Positions 1 through 12,471 of a stretch of DNA of 64,000 nt are shown piece after piece (position 1 is the first letter of the stretch; each line of letters opens with the position of its first letter). The notes under the pieces were generated by a model. The model made no database searches, was not told the origin of the DNA, and saw only the letters and a program-made list of their open reading frames with translations. Source of the stretch: Micromussa lordhowensis (Eukaryota > Cnidaria > Anthozoa > Scleractinia > Lobophylliidae); assembly GCA_964020085.1 (NCBI GenBank), contig OZ026600.1:30746880-30810879 (forward strand), written 5' to 3'. The translations under genes and the position numbers were made by a program.

Positions 1-968
1 GTGCATCTTTTGAGGTATGGTTTGGTTTCACAAGATTGCAGCATTTAAATTTTGATAGCTTTGTCAAAACCTCCTTTTCAAGGTGTGCTTGTTTAGTGTT
101 TTACTACTGCCAATTTGACTGTAGCCTCCATATCAAATGTTTAATACTTTCACAGATGAAATTTAAACAGTTAACTTGCTCTCTGATGAATTCTTTAATT
201 TTTCTTCCATCTCTAGAAGCTCCCCATAGGTTTATTAAAGTACATCTCTCTAGTTCTACTACATTATGATTTTTGGTAACTGGACATTGAAGTTTTCTGT
301 TTGGGTATTAAATCGTCGTCGCTGGTCATATCAATAAACTTGTGCGAAATTTTATTTTCCGATTGACACAACTACTCGAGGATTATTGCGTTCGTAATTG
401 AAGCGATAAAAAACGTTTACAGCGCACGAAACTACCTCGAATATTTTGTTACTTGAGGCAGCTCTAGAATAGGCCCTACGCAACGCATCCTTCGGTTCAC
501 AAATATTCCTTGACCCGTGTTCTATTCCAAAACAAGACTAGAAGTTGACTAGAAGTTGTATAGGCCTTGATCTTCTGAAACGGACGTGGTTGGGACTTTG
601 GAGCGATTAATACCCGGCCCAACTAGTCGTCTTCGACTCTAATGCTACCGTGGTACCGCAGTGGAATGGAACGTTAAGGAAAAGAATAATAAATTTCTGA
701 CGCCTTCACTCAAGCTACAAAGGGAAAAAAGAAAACTACTTCCATTAGCGAAATATTTGTCGCTACTATCGCCATTTGTTCGCCATTTTGCTCACACGCA
801 AAGCAGGTGCATACCAGCGGTTACTCACATAAAAATACCTTTTGTGGAGCATGCGCAAACAAAATGCCTCTATGCTCATAATTCATACTCAGAAACAGAA
901 GCGAAGCGTTCAGCCATTTTGTTTCTGAGGAGAACACACCAAGAGGCTTAGTAACCAGGCAGACGTTG
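1..968. other. No recognisable feature
   Basis: Short open frames occur on both strands but none resembles a known family or has convincing splice sites. I see no gene or repeat with clear boundaries here. Confidence 0.5.
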
Positions 969-1025
969 AACTTGACATGATAAATGCAATATCTGCAGCA
1001 GATATTGCATTTATCATGTCAAGTT
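969..1025. repeat. Perfect 28-bp-arm palindrome
   Basis: Positions 969-996 are the exact reverse complement of 998-1025, with a single unpaired base at 997. The structure could form a cruciform or an RNA hairpin. It probably belongs to a short inverted-repeat element, because other hairpins follow within 350 bp, but no flanking target duplication was found. Confidence 0.9.
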
Positions 1026-1128
1026 ACAAGCTATTGTGAATTGATTGAATGCTCTCGACCAATCAGATTTTTCATAGTGAGTCTGATGTATAATAATATC
1101 AGTTATTATTATCCAACTCTGCTTCGTA

Positions 1129-1178
1129 GAGTACAAATATCGCGCGAAACGAGTACAAATAACAGATATTTGTACTCG
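1129..1178. repeat. Hairpin with internal direct repeat
   Basis: The word GAGTACAAAT occurs directly at 1129 and 1151, and its inverted partner ATTTGTACTC ends at 1177. Together they form alternative hairpins. This is probably part of the same inverted-repeat cluster as the palindrome at 969. Confidence 0.65.
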
Positions 1179-1253
1179 TCTCATTCCTCCCGACCGCGTG
1201 AAGTTCAAAACCTTGGCAAGTCAGAATTTTGGGAAAAGAAATCGTTGGATAAT

Positions 1254-1366
1254 TAGACGTTTTGGTGTGTAGTATCGCTGTATATTTTTACTCGTTGTTT
1301 GTATTTTGACTCGCCCTACGGGCTCGTCAAAATACTGCACAGCGATACTACACACCAAAACGTCTA
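1254..1366. mobile_element. 113-bp nested inverted-repeat element (MITE-like)
   Basis: The 28-bp outer arms (1254-1281 and 1339-1366) are exact reverse complements. A second inverted repeat sits inside them around 1301-1335 (GTATTTTGAC against GTCAAAATAC). The element has no coding capacity and looks like a fold-back or miniature transposable element. Confidence 0.75.
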
Positions 1367-1493
1367 ATAAGATATATATATGTTACATGGTCACGCAGCG
1401 GGACAGGTAAAACTCACGAAATAGCTTTCCTGTTTGGAAAAAACTTTGTTGCTTTTATTAACAACAACAATCGTATTTAGTATAATATCACTT

Positions 1494-1584
1494 AACTGCT
1501 AACTTTTCATTTATCAGTTAACTTTTTGGCTAAATATCAGTTAACTACATTTTTTTGGGCCAGTTGTCAGTTAACTGTTAACTC
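1494..1584. repeat. Imperfect TCAGTTAACT repeats
   Basis: The word TCAGTTAACT recurs at 1514, 1537 and 1567, with degenerate versions on either side. The spacing is irregular (23 and 30 bp), so this is not a clean tandem array. No function is suggested. Confidence 0.5.
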
Positions 1585-1680
1585 CATTAGCACTCTCTCA
1601 TAAGGCACGCGAGGATGTCATTCGGTTGATATATTTATACTTGGGCAAGTATGAATTTTTATTTCGACATTTCACTGTTA

Positions 1681-1718
1681 AGAAAACAAGGCTCCCCTGC
1701 CTGCTGAGAGGCTCTCTT
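1681..1718 (+). repeat. 38-bp direct repeat, left copy
   Basis: This is identical to 2777-2814. The two copies bracket a LINE 3' fragment. They could be an unusually long target duplication or copies of a dispersed unit; about 115 bp of unrelated sequence lies between the LINE tail and the right copy. Confidence 0.85.
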
Positions 1719-1988
1719 TTTTTATGTTTATTTTTCTTTATTGCAAAACACATGAAATAACTTACATTCTACATGTACTTACTCCACTTGCAGGAAGACT
1801 CTCAATACTTAATCTACTTACAATACCATATACCATAATCTGCTACTTGCACTGCTATACAAAAACTACTGATAATTGCTTACACTTGCAAATATACATT
1901 GAGATAAAAAACGATTAGTAAATAATAAAACAATTCTAAACGATGTACACTACTAAATTCTAAACGATGTACACTACTAACAGTTACA

Positions 1989-2423
1989 ATGACGAAAAAG
2001 CTACTTACAAAAAATGAGATACAAAGAGTTCAGAATGCAGCTGCGAGACTAATTTTCAAGCAACCGAAGTTCACCCATATCACACCGGTCTTACATCAGC
2101 TTCATTGGCTTCCAGTTAAGTACCGTATTGAATTCAAAATTCTGCTCTTTACTTTTAAAGCTATTCACGGCATGGTACCTGATTACATCTGCAAATTGGT
2201 CCGTCGAAAATTACCTGGCAGATATTCGCTCAGATCCAGCCAAAGAATTACTCTTGAGATTCCCAGTGGCAAGATCCTTTCAACACTTGGAGGAAGAGCA
2301 TTTTGTTATGCAGCCCCGAATCTCTGGAACAATCTGCCCCGTGAAATAACTAGCCTTGACTCACTCTCAAGTTTTAAGTGCCACCTCAAGACATATCTTT
2401 TTAAACAAGCTTTTAGCTTGTAA
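1989..2423 (+). pseudogene. C-terminal part of a non-LTR retrotransposon reverse transcriptase
   Basis: The 144-residue open frame matches the C-terminal segment after the reverse transcriptase core of L2/CR1-type LINEs. Its landmarks are RVQNAAARLI near residue 13, HWLPVKYRIEFKIL near 39, GGRAFCYAAPNLWNNLP near 100, and an SFKCHLKTYLF stretch at the end. No endonuclease or polymerase core lies upstream, so this is a 5'-truncated, non-mobile copy. The ATG at 1989 is only the first methionine in the open frame and is not a biological start. Confidence 0.85.
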
Positions 2424-2596
2424 ATAGTATATATTTTAATCCGTCAGAAATTTGTTTACTTTTAATTATTAATTATTCATTTATTTATTTTCAATTTTAA
2501 CTGCTTGTAAATTTCATATATTTTTAATCATTTCACTCAGAATTGTAAAGCGCATTTGATCATGCCTACCATGAAAAATGCGCTATATAAGTTCCA

Positions 2597-2597
<1 letters not shown>

Positions 2598-2631
<34 letters not shown>

Positions 2632-2657
2632 AAAAAGAAAAGAAAAGAAAAAAAAAG
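2598..2657. repeat. (ATT)n and A-rich LINE tail
   Basis: About eleven ATT units are followed by an A/G-rich run. This is the 3' tail of the LINE copy just upstream. Confidence 0.9.
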
Positions 2658-2776
2658 GAAACCACTGCAATTATAATACGCTGTTTAGATATATAACGAA
2701 AATTTTGCATTCTTATTTTCTTAGAAAGGAGTGATTGCGGAGCAAATGTACCCAAAGTCAAAAACAGACAATGTAC

Positions 2777-2814
2777 AGAAAACAAGGCTCCCCTGCCTGC
2801 TGAGAGGCTCTCTT
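2777..2814 (+). repeat. 38-bp direct repeat, right copy
   Basis: Exact copy of 1681-1718; see that entry. Confidence 0.85.
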
Positions 2815-3317
2815 GCTCATATATTCAGTGGCTGGCTTATATGGATGCAGTATGTAAAGTCGGTTTGTGGAAAAAAATGTGTCTTCGCAACAAAACGTCT
2901 TGGTTTCCGCGGGGAAATAAATGTTTTAGAAATCTTTTCTTAGGTTAATTTTGTCCTATTTCATGGATTATAGTTTTTGACGTTATGAGAGAAAAGGGTT
3001 AACTAAAAATGAAGCTTAAACCACAGGTAATGTCAATAGCTACTTTTCCATTCGTAATTGTACTTACACTCGTTAGAAGTCAGTGTTCGTGGCTGTGTTT
3101 TCCTTATTCTCGTTGATTTTCCACGGGACAATGAGATTAAAAGTGCAATTGAAAGGACAAGATATCTCTTGAAGGGTTGAATCATCCCTCTGTATAAAGT
3201 CACAGTGATGGTTAAGTTCCACGGTTAATGTGCAAATTTCTCTACCTAGAATAAAATTTTTGAAATTCAGTTTTTGTGCAGAAATAGTATCATTCTCGTC
3301 TCAAGAGGCCGCGCTCC
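2815..3317. other. No recognisable feature
   Basis: AT-rich sequence with short open frames only. I see nothing supportable. Confidence 0.45.
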
Positions 3318-3470
3318 TTTTGGTCAGCACCAAGAATCGCGACCTCTGCCCGGACCCGATTCTCTGAGCATGCGCAGAGTATTTGTTTCGTATTTTGACG
3401 TGAAGTCCCTGAATCGCGGACTTCCGTTGTTGTACCGGCCCAGAGGTCGCGGTTCTTGGTGCTGACCAAA
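3318..3470. mobile_element. 153-bp MITE with 30-bp terminal inverted repeats
   Basis: Positions 3318-3347 and 3441-3470 are reverse complements with one mismatch (TTTGGTCAGCACCAAGAA at the left end). The interior is non-coding. Weak additional pairing just outside the arms means the exact ends are uncertain. Confidence 0.8.
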
Positions 3471-3892
3471 TGGAGAAGAGAAATACTCCTAGCTGTTTAA
3501 TTTCACACGGCTGAAAACCGCAAAACTTACCGCTAACCATTTCACATTTCACTCTGTTTACATACCAAGACGACCTAAAAAACACTTTACTTCGTTTATT
3601 GTTAGTTTTGCAGGTGGCCGGTTTTACATGAACAATTAACCTCCGCACAATGAAAAGCTTTTACTTCTGCTGCTTATACAGTAAAAGTAACCAATCGTAA
3701 ACTGAAAGATAATTTGGGCAGCATACTGAATTATTGTTTTGTTGAGGAATGGAATAATTTTTTACACCCGTATCAGGGAACATTTTGTTTCATTGGGGTC
3801 GTAGAATTTTGACCGCATACTCCACTTGTATTTACTTTGAAGTACCCGCCCTCCTCAGATTTAAATAAACAAGCATCTGTAATCAAGCCGCT

Positions 3893-4078
3893 CCTTTCGG
3901 ACACCTCTAATAAGGACACCTCTATAATACGGACACCTCTATAATAAGGACAGTTACTACTTTATCCCAGCGAAACAAGAATTCATATAATCTCTTCCTG
4001 TATAATACAGCAACCTCCATAGTAAGGACAATAAGAGCTGCCACTTTGGTGTCCATATTAAAGAGTTTCGACTGTACA
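3893..4078 (+). mobile_element. Pogo/Tigger-like element remnant with GGACACCTC repeats
   Basis: The motif GGACACCTCTA(A/T)AA is repeated three times between 3898 and 3950. The segment ends in GAGTTTCGACTGTA, which is the reverse complement of a CAGTCGAAACTC-type Tigger terminus. A related terminus is seen at 38594. Only the right end is clear. Confidence 0.5.
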
Positions 4079-7000
4079 AACCTATGATATTTTATTTGAA
4101 ACTATTCAACCAGAGAGTTTAAATTATCCCCTGCCATGTACCCCCGGGAACCAACTCCCAGACCCTGGGGTAATGTCCAATCAATTTGGCGTGATGCCCG
4201 TTGAAGGACGAACTTGAGTTTGATCTGAATTGACCATGAATACTTTAAGTGTCCACAGACAATTATTACTTGCATGGTAACGTCTATAACGTGTTAAAAC
4301 TGTTATTTTGAGAAATGATAGGCTTTAATTGATCGATGCTGGTGCTAAAAAGTGGTTAAAGATGGTCTCAGCTGAAGCTATTATATAAGACTAGAAACTT
4401 TTAACTAGGAGAGATGACTAAGTCATTTTATCCTATCTTTTCATCATTGCGGCGGCCCTGAGACTTAGCCATCAAAACTAATTTACGCTTCAACTCGTGG
4501 GCATTTCCCGCAACAAACAAGTTAATCCCGCGTTGTATATTCCTCGACATTGAAAAAGTCTGCCTGCGTTCTTAGATGTGTAGAGAAAACATGTTAGGGC
4601 TTTGTACTGTATAGCGGCGTGCTCAATATTGACATCAAGATCAGCCTCTCTGCCGCTTCACGCTTGGCAAGGTGGAAAAGAAACTTAACAGACTGAATCA
4701 TGACGCGAACAATGGAAAATGAAATACAAGATAGAACACAATCTTCGAGCAAAACCTTTTTTATCACCTAGAAAAACAGTGAGATTGAGGTTCAGTTCAT
4801 TCGACATTCTATCGTTTTACATGGTTTGGTTTCCAAGCAAACGAACGATCAACAAAACCGCTTTCATTTAATTCTGTTACGTTTAGACGTCAAGCACTCT
4901 TGAGCGGTGAAAAATACCAGGTGATGCTTGTTTAGTCTGTCATTTGTTTTGTCTTCTAAAATTACCGCATATGATCAACACATAAATAGATTACAAGCAA
5001 AATACATTGCCTTAATGTACTGACCTGAATTAATGTGTAGACGAAATTATCTGAGTTTCAGACATCCTTGCCCTGTTTATATAACATTTTAGACTTAAGT
5101 CTTTTTTTACTTAATTTTTTATCGCCTTCACCCGACCACCGGTTTGTGGTTCTCAGAGCAAACTGTGACCTGTTACAAAACACTGGATAGAGAGGTGTAT
5201 CGCAGGTTACTTTCTGGAACTGCTTGCAAGTTTAATTACACCATTTCTACACTTTCATCCAAGCTTCTTTCCGCTTGAATCCTGAAAAATGTTTCTACGA
5301 AAAAAAGTGTACAAGAAATTATTAAGATGACAATCTGGATGCCAGTGACACTTTATTGACCGGCTATCATCTTGAATTTGGTTCGAAGTGAATTTAGAAA
5401 AGTGACAGTTCGTGTATTTTATATAGTGAGTATATATGACTGCGGGCATACGCAAAGCTCCATTTTGCAGTCTCGTTCCCAGTGAACGGGACCAAGAAAT
5501 TGAGAGCTCTGCGAGAAATCAGAAGTTGAGCTAGTGTTAGTCACCCTCTCTACCCATGCTCAAAAACAGTTATTGAACTTGAACGCATGCGCACAATCAA
5601 TCCGGAATTATGATTTTCTGGTTCCGGTTGCTTAATATTTCTTAAGATTTCAGAGTTACCTTGGGCCTCTGTGTCAAAACGATTCGCACAAATCACAAGC
5701 TCATTTTCGTATGAAAGGTTTTGCACGAAACAGAGAAACAATTAAGGAAATTTGGAAATGGCCTATACGACCAGAGCGTCTAGCATTCGGTCGTCGCTGA
5801 CCGAAAATGCGCGGGCTCTAGGAGGGAGATTGTCAATTTTCAGGTAAACGTTCTCGAGTCCAGTGCCTTCGGTTTCTTGTACAAGACGCGTACGAAGGAG
5901 GAGCTCTGGGTGGAGAATTTATATGCTAATTAAAATCCACAGAACAGTGAATAAAAACACACTGCGGAACATAAAGTTAATTGGAAAAATTTTGGTAGAC
6001 TTTATTATTTACCTGTTTCAATCAGCTGGCCCTGGTTTAATTCTTGTATATTCTTTCAATAACAATGTTTCAATGGATGAACAAGTATAATATTTGAGTT
6101 GGGCTAACAAAACCATGGAAATAGGAAAAAACTGAAAACTTTTTATTCACTTGATATGTTTTGGCTTCTCCTTTTTCTTTTTCGTTTTCTTCTTTTTTTG
6201 AAGATATTTAGATTGAAAAAGCCGTGTAAACTCATTTCTTGTTCATTCAGTGTTTTTCAATTTTGCCTGTGTAATATTTATGCAGAAATGCGAACGCAAA
6301 CAGAAAAAAATATTAATAATCGAAATGGTTTGTGATATAAGATACCGATTACATGTTATGAAATCATCAAAACGCGTTTTATGACTTCAAAAAGTTATGG
6401 CAATGGCTGCTTCATTGTAATTCTAGTGATCTTTGTTTGTTTTCGTGGCCGGAGTGAATTATTCAAAAACGCTGTCAGCGGGCAACCACTAGCAGTAACT
6501 GATGCTAATGAGAGAACGCTGACATTCAGTTGATTTTGAACGTGGCAAAGAAAGATCGTGATGTTCTAAGAGCTAATGAACGAGGTTTTCCTTAACTCTT
6601 GAACATTTTCACATTTTTATATCCCATTTAACATGTGCCAATCTCTTTCTGCGGTGTCTTTGTTGTGAAAATTACCCGGACCGACACGACAACAATTGGA
6701 GGGAGAGAACCATCTGTATTTGCTAAGGTGCGTTGGCAAGAGTTATCTTAGTTGGCCTCCAATTTTTTGATGCTTTGTGATACGTTTCGCGCAGTTCATT
6801 CCATTAAGTGAACACTTTTCATTTTCAAGTCATCTATCTAATCACAGCTTGTTTTGCCAAGACAAGAAATAGAAATGTTTTCTCGCCTCTAGCCTTAAAA
6901 CGGCGACTGTCCTCATGAATTAATCGCCGATCATTTGAGTTTTTTGTCTTTGCTGACATTTCATATGCAAATCTAACCTGATAGATAGCCGCCTCAGTTC

Positions 7001-8815
7001 TATATTAATATGCACTCTCAGACAAGCTTACGTAAAATGAATTTAGAATTGTGACCGCAAATAGACGGAACATAGTCTTCTTTCTAAAAGAAGCGCGTTA
7101 AACGATCGACCTGATCGAGGGAGTATTTTAAATGCTTTCAAAGAATAGTGATCTAATCGCCCGCCTTACCGAGTGCTAGTTTAACTATTGAGCGTCCTGG
7201 AATAGGTGCTGCATTTATATATTCACAACTTCGACGAGAGGAAGCCTGTGATAAAACAACGGAAAGCGAAGCGCTGCAATTCAAAAAGAAGTCGATCCGT
7301 GGCGTGGAGTGGATAGCAATGATCAATAGTGAAGTCAAGAGAGCGGCTTGCTCGTAGAGTTTCCTTTCACGCACTTTACAGCTGGACGCTATCACAGTAC
7401 GGTGTCCTTCTTTTCAGACATTTTGGGGAGGAAAAGAGATAACCAAAAAGTACCAATTTTGTTATATACGGAAGAACTTTGCGTGTGTTACTGAAAAATA
7501 TCTTGTAAAGAAGGCGAAACGGAATATTTAAAGGTAAAGAATTTCATTGGTAAACAAGGGAACAGATCGCAGCTGAAACGATTCGGGAAAGAATCGTACA
7601 AGACAGCGCACATTTGTGGATATTCTAAGAGGTAATGAATGAAAATGCTTCTTTTCTTTCTTATATGTTTCACTTTTCTCATCTTAAATTCATAAAAAAA
7701 AACCGCCGTCGGGATAAATGTGTTCATTCGTTTTATTGCATGGAATTACGTCAGTACAATTTTTTTCTTTTCATTTCGATTGCGCTCCATTTTAAACACT
7801 TCGGTCGCTGTTAATGGTCGGTGAAGTATTGTTTAAAATATATCTAAAAAAAAACTGATAACAAGCGAAAATTTCTCAAAACGACGAACTTCAAGACTAC
7901 CGCTTTTTGCGTGACTTGCAAGGGTCTTCTTTTTCACGAGGAGTTTTCGTATATTTATTTCTCTTTTTTTTCTTCCTTTTGAAGGTAGTGCGATTTGATT
8001 ATTTACTTCTTTATGTCAATATGAACGCTGCATGCATGAGGACAAGTAAATACTGAAACGTTTTCAGTTATCAATTACAGATATATATATTGCTCGCTAC
8101 TTTGCTTGATCTCGTTGTTTGGGTGAAAGAAACTCTTGAATCAAATTCTTTCTGTACTGATGTTTCAAAGCCAGCGACGAAATTAAAACGTTGGTTGTTA
8201 TTCATTGCCAAGAAAAATTGCCAAAACAAATTTATTTGAACTGTGTTTGCTGTTTTTAGTTAAAGCTTTATTACATTTTATACGCTATTTACTGGCGTAC
8301 AGAAATCTTTTTTTCAAACGAAACGAAGTCAAATAGTATCTCTTTACTATACTGATATCACAAAGCTTCGTACACGTATATAGGGTAATAAACTCGAAAA
8401 AATTTTAATATATTTTATAGATGGTACGCGCCGATTTTAGAGGATCTCCTCTATATAACTCCAACAATAAAAAAAAAAGGTTTTACCTGAAAACACATTA
8501 GAATAATAACTTAGAAAAATCAAATGTAAAAAATATCAAGTATACGTCTAAACCGCTGACCATTGATCTAAATCGAGTGAAGCATGAAAAACTTGAAATT
8601 GATGAACTTCAAGACTCTCCTTACGACTTCAAAATACAAACAAGCATAAAAATGTCTTCACCTTGTTTTGACGCGATGATCTAAAATGTTCAGAAGTAAT
8701 TCGCATAAAAAAATATAAAGTAATCAGGGAAACATTTATATTTTGAGCTAAGGACAAAAAAGTGTTTATCGTTACTGTTTATTTTCTTGTTGCTGTTGAC
8801 AATTTGAGTGGTCCT
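4079..8815. other. Long non-coding stretch
   Basis: About 4.7 kb without a recognisable exon, RNA gene or bounded repeat. Open frames at 5255-5455, 5550-5741, 7153-7395 and 7488-7727 have no family resemblance and no supporting splice sites. It could hold 5' UTR exons or regulatory sequence of the G-gamma gene at 12.9 kb, but nothing shows this. Confidence 0.45.
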
Positions 8816-9115
8816 TGTTGTTATTCTCGAGGACGTAGTTGTTGTCGTCATCATTATTGTTGTTATTTTTTCATCCTTCTTTTTGTTACTTTGGTGACGT
8901 CACCGTTGTCGTCGTCGTCGTTATTTTCTCGTCATCATCGTCATTGTCGTTATAGTTGTTATCTTTTCGTCGTCATCGTCATTATCATTTTTTTGTCATC
9001 ATCCTCGTTGTTATCGATGCTGTTTTTTTTTTTTGTCGTCGTCGTCCTTATTGTTGATGTTGTTTATTTTCGTCGTCCTCGACTTTGTTTCCACTATTTT
9101 GTAGCTGGATTGGTT
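8816..9115. repeat. Degenerate GTT/GTC triplet repeat tract
   Basis: Low-complexity DNA dominated by GTT, GTC, ATC and TTT triplets. The 124-codon frame running through it is compositional (valine, isoleucine and serine rich) and is not evidence of a gene. Confidence 0.8.
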
Positions 9116-9137
9116 GTTGCTGCTGTATGTGATTAAG

Positions 9138-10299
9138 TATTCGTGCTCAGCCAAATAATATCTCAATCAGATATAAAAAGTTGCAACCGTACGACGACGG
9201 ACAAAATAAATATTGAATTTCGACATTTGCTTACAAACACTGTGTATTATTTAAATGTTCAAAACGTTAAAAAAAAGAATTCTTTGTTTCACCAGCCAAT
9301 AGTTCTCTAATAATAATACTAACACTGTCCTTACTAATGCTTGTCTTTATTCTAATCAAGGCTTTGTTAGACTTTATATTTTTGTTGTAAGGAGAAATAA
9401 GAGTCTAAGCACTATTGGAAATCAAAGTTTGACTTTATTCAATAACTTAGTCATAACAAGGCAGATTGAGGTTCTATTTTGCATCTTTTGTTTTCAATCA
9501 ACATACATTAGAAGATTTTTCTTTACAAAAGAATCGAATGCTATAATCAGCCTTGTTGTAACACATCAATTGAAATAGAAAGTAAGCTTTTTAAACAATA
9601 CCTTGATTTACCAGGTGTTTTAATGAAATTGTCAGATTGTATTGTGAGAACGAAGCAGATGGACTAGATGTTATCGGTACATTTGCGGATTTCAATAAAA
9701 ACGTTTTAATCGCGCACGCGACGCCATCAATATTTTAAAACCTTAATTGATCGTAAAAGCTTTTCATAGCCGATTTCACACCAGCCAGAAATAAGGAAGT
9801 CAATGAAAGCCATTATGGCAAAACACTGCTTTGTTTTACGAGACGAAGTTGTTGAGAGACTAAATTAAATTTAGCACCTATATTTAAAAGTAGGCTATTT
9901 TTATATTTTTATATTTTCAGTGAAGCAAAATCTTCAAAGCGGATCTTTCAGTGGAAACAAAGATATTCTTGAAAGAATCTATTTTATTCTTGCGTACTTA
10001 TTTAGTTACCCGATACTGTGTAATAAAATGGCAGGCGTTGTTGACATTCCCAAAAATCACAGTCTTTCCGGCCATTTTCGGTGAAACGAAATCTTCAATA
10101 GAGATAGTAAAGACATTAAGACAAGAATAATGATACTCTTGGAAAAATCTATTTTAATTAACGTCTACTTACTTTGCACGCAATACGCAGTGCAGCAAAG
10201 TGGTCTTGTTTCTCTTCTAATATGAATAATTCGCCTAAATCGAAGCGATTAATTTACCAAGAAAAATACAGATAGCGGGGTTATTAATAAGTCAGAAAA
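9138..10299. other. No recognisable feature
   Basis: AT-rich sequence with no exon-like segments and no bounded repeats that I could identify. Confidence 0.4.
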
Positions 10300-10805
10300 C
10301 GAGCGAGACCCACTTTCCGGTGTCTGAGACGAATAACGCTTCAATGTCCCTGATATACTCCCTAATATGGGATACATAGCTATGCCCTGCCCCCAAAGGG
10401 TGTGTTTTTCTAGCCTTTTTGGTCAGAAACAGGCTAATGACTTTCGTCTTAAACAGGATATGGTTTTTGCAGTCTAGTCTTTAATTGAGTATGTTGTTTT
10501 TTAGAAAAAGCTTCTTTTTTCAACATCATTATCAATACGATCACTGGACAAAAGCCGGCCTCCACAATGCCTTTAATAATTAACATCGGCCTGTACCAGG
10601 GAATTATATAGGGCAGGTCTGAAGCGGGGTATTGATTTAAGGATCATGTCTAAAATTGAGGATCAAATTTTTCATCAGGTCATAAATATATAGTGTAGGG
10701 AAAATCGCAGATTTTGATCTTAAATAGGGTAAGGGTTTCGGAAAGCGTGCGGCAGACCCCAACCCAATTGCTCTGGAAGGTATTCCCGGGCGGCGGGGGG
10801 TAGGG
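10300..10805. repeat. Probable dispersed non-coding repeat
   Basis: The segment has runs such as CCCCAACCCAATTGCTCTGG and ends in a CCCGGGCGGCGGGGGGTAGG stretch. I associate this type of sequence with high-copy repeats in coral genomes. This rests on family resemblance only; no second copy of comparable length lies in the window. Confidence 0.35.
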
Positions 10806-11138
10806 CAATATGAAATAATTTAGCGAATTACACTTTCAAAGAAACTGAGAAATTTTCACTGCTATTTGGTGAAGATGACACTAGCATGTTAGCAAATGTC
10901 CTCCACGCCGAGATGTTCATTTTTGCCAATTCGTGCCTTTTTTGTTAATGGCTGGTTTGCAGTGTCATTCAATCAAAAATAAAAATCGTAAGCATTCAAC
11001 AAATTAAGTCAAGAATCTGGGATATGATAGATGATTCATACATAAACAACCTTGCCAAGATTTAGGTCTGTGCGGTTTTTCATTCGCGCGTTATTTGGAA
11101 AAGTGTTTCACCCAAATTTATAGAGTTTTGTATGGAGA

Positions 11139-11177
11139 CGCCATGTTGGTGCCCTTCCACGGGGCACCAACATGGCG
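11139..11177. repeat. 16-bp-arm hairpin CGCCATGTTGGTGCCC
   Basis: Positions 11139-11154 pair perfectly with 11162-11177 around a 7-nt loop. It lies in the middle of a region (about 11040-11560) with MITE-like character that ends near a TGACGTCA-rich stretch. The outer ends were not resolved. Confidence 0.7.
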
Positions 11178-11820
11178 GCCGTAAAGTGACAAAAACATCT
11201 GTCATTGAGTTTTACCATTAAAACGAAAAATTATTCCTCTAGAGCGCCGACACATTGAAAGTAGTACTTCTTCTATTGCAAGAACTGTTAAGGTAGCAAA
11301 AACGTGAGCGATAACTCCTCTTTAGACCTATATGAAAGCCCTCTCGTGCCGCCATTTCACTGTCACGCAACTCAAAAACAGTGAAATTCAAACGTCTTCT
11401 CTAACAAAATGAGAAGCTCTGTCGGGCTGAAACGTTGTAAAACGTCAAGTCATTAGAGGGTCTTACATCTCATGAAACTAAAACTTCATAAGGATTGGTA
11501 ATTTTTAGTTTGGAAAATGATGACGTCACATGAAAACACAGCCTGACTAATCAGGGAGGTTATACATGTCACGTGAGCGAGTTGGAGCAAACGAACACGA
11601 CCTTTTTCCTTTTATTTGAATCCTAATGAGTTAAAATTCTTACATCGTAGTATACTTTTGAGAAGGAGAGGGGAGGCTTTTCTTTTTTGCAGACTTTTGC
11701 TCGCCTGGACAGCCACATATCATCCTCCAATATATGACGTAAACATCCACACAACACGCGTGCTAGTATTATCCCCGTGAGGACTGGATACCATATTAAG
11801 TAAATAAGCCCCTTCAGGCG

Positions 11821-11962
11821 GCTGGTATGTCGGCTGATAATGCCCGAGGCTGAGAGATTGTCCGAAAAATGAATATCTGGCCGAGAAGCGAAGCTTTGGG
11901 GGGAATTGTGAAATTTGGAGGACAATGTCTCAGCCAAGGACATTATCAGCTGACATACCAGC
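11821..11962. repeat. 43-bp imperfect inverted repeat
   Basis: Left arm 11821-11863 and right arm 11920-11962 are reverse complements with a handful of mismatches. The flanking segment TATCCCCGTGAGGACTGGAT (near 11769) recurs in similar form near 14880, which suggests a dispersed element. Confidence 0.7.
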
Positions 11963-12471
11963 AAGCCAGAAAGGAGTTTATTCATTTTATAACTCTACCA
12001 TTAATTTTCACATCGCGCGTAAACTGCTCGTAAAAAGAAAGCCACAGTACATTTAATTGGTTTAATTAACTTTATTTCCACTGTGATTGGGCCAAACCCT
12101 TGATCAACTATCATGTGAATAGACCCTCGCAATGCCCCTTAAAAAACTCGGCGCTTTTTGGCTTATATGCGTTCGTTTCGTATTTTGTTGACTTTTTTAC
12201 ACTTTCCGAAACAGCATTTGCAACCAGCTTCTTAATGTCAATATCACCAGAATCTACAAAACAAAAGATGAAAAGTCGAAACTTCATTCAAGCTGGCTTT
12301 GTTTCTTTTCGACGGAAGTAATCGGAGGACAAATATCGACGTAGGCGGGGCTATTGTGTGATAACTGTCCGTTGATTTACACCACGTGGCGTAAAGTAGC
12401 CAATAAAATTGCGCAAAAATTAATGGGTTGGCTATAACTAAAAATAACTCAAGAAGGGATTGCCTTGAGAA

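Larger units (their letters stand above)
1719..2660 (+). mobile_element. 5'-truncated L2-like LINE, 3' end with ATT tail
   Basis: The reverse transcriptase C-terminus is followed by a short 3' UTR. It contains the GTAAAGCGC ... GCGCTATATAA stem-like 3' end typical of L2-clade LINEs, then an ATT repeat (2598-2630) and an A-rich tail to about 2657. The boundaries are approximate on the 5' side. The region 1719-1988 before the frame is CTTACA-rich and may also belong to the element. Confidence 0.75.

Noticed and set aside
1494..1584. Possible CRISPR-like spaced repeats (TCAGTTAACT)
   Set aside because: Irregular spacing, degenerate units and eukaryotic context.
8762..9136. 124-codon open frame on the plus strand
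   Set aside because: The composition is explained by the GTT/GTC triplet tract; there is no domain, signal peptide logic or splice context.
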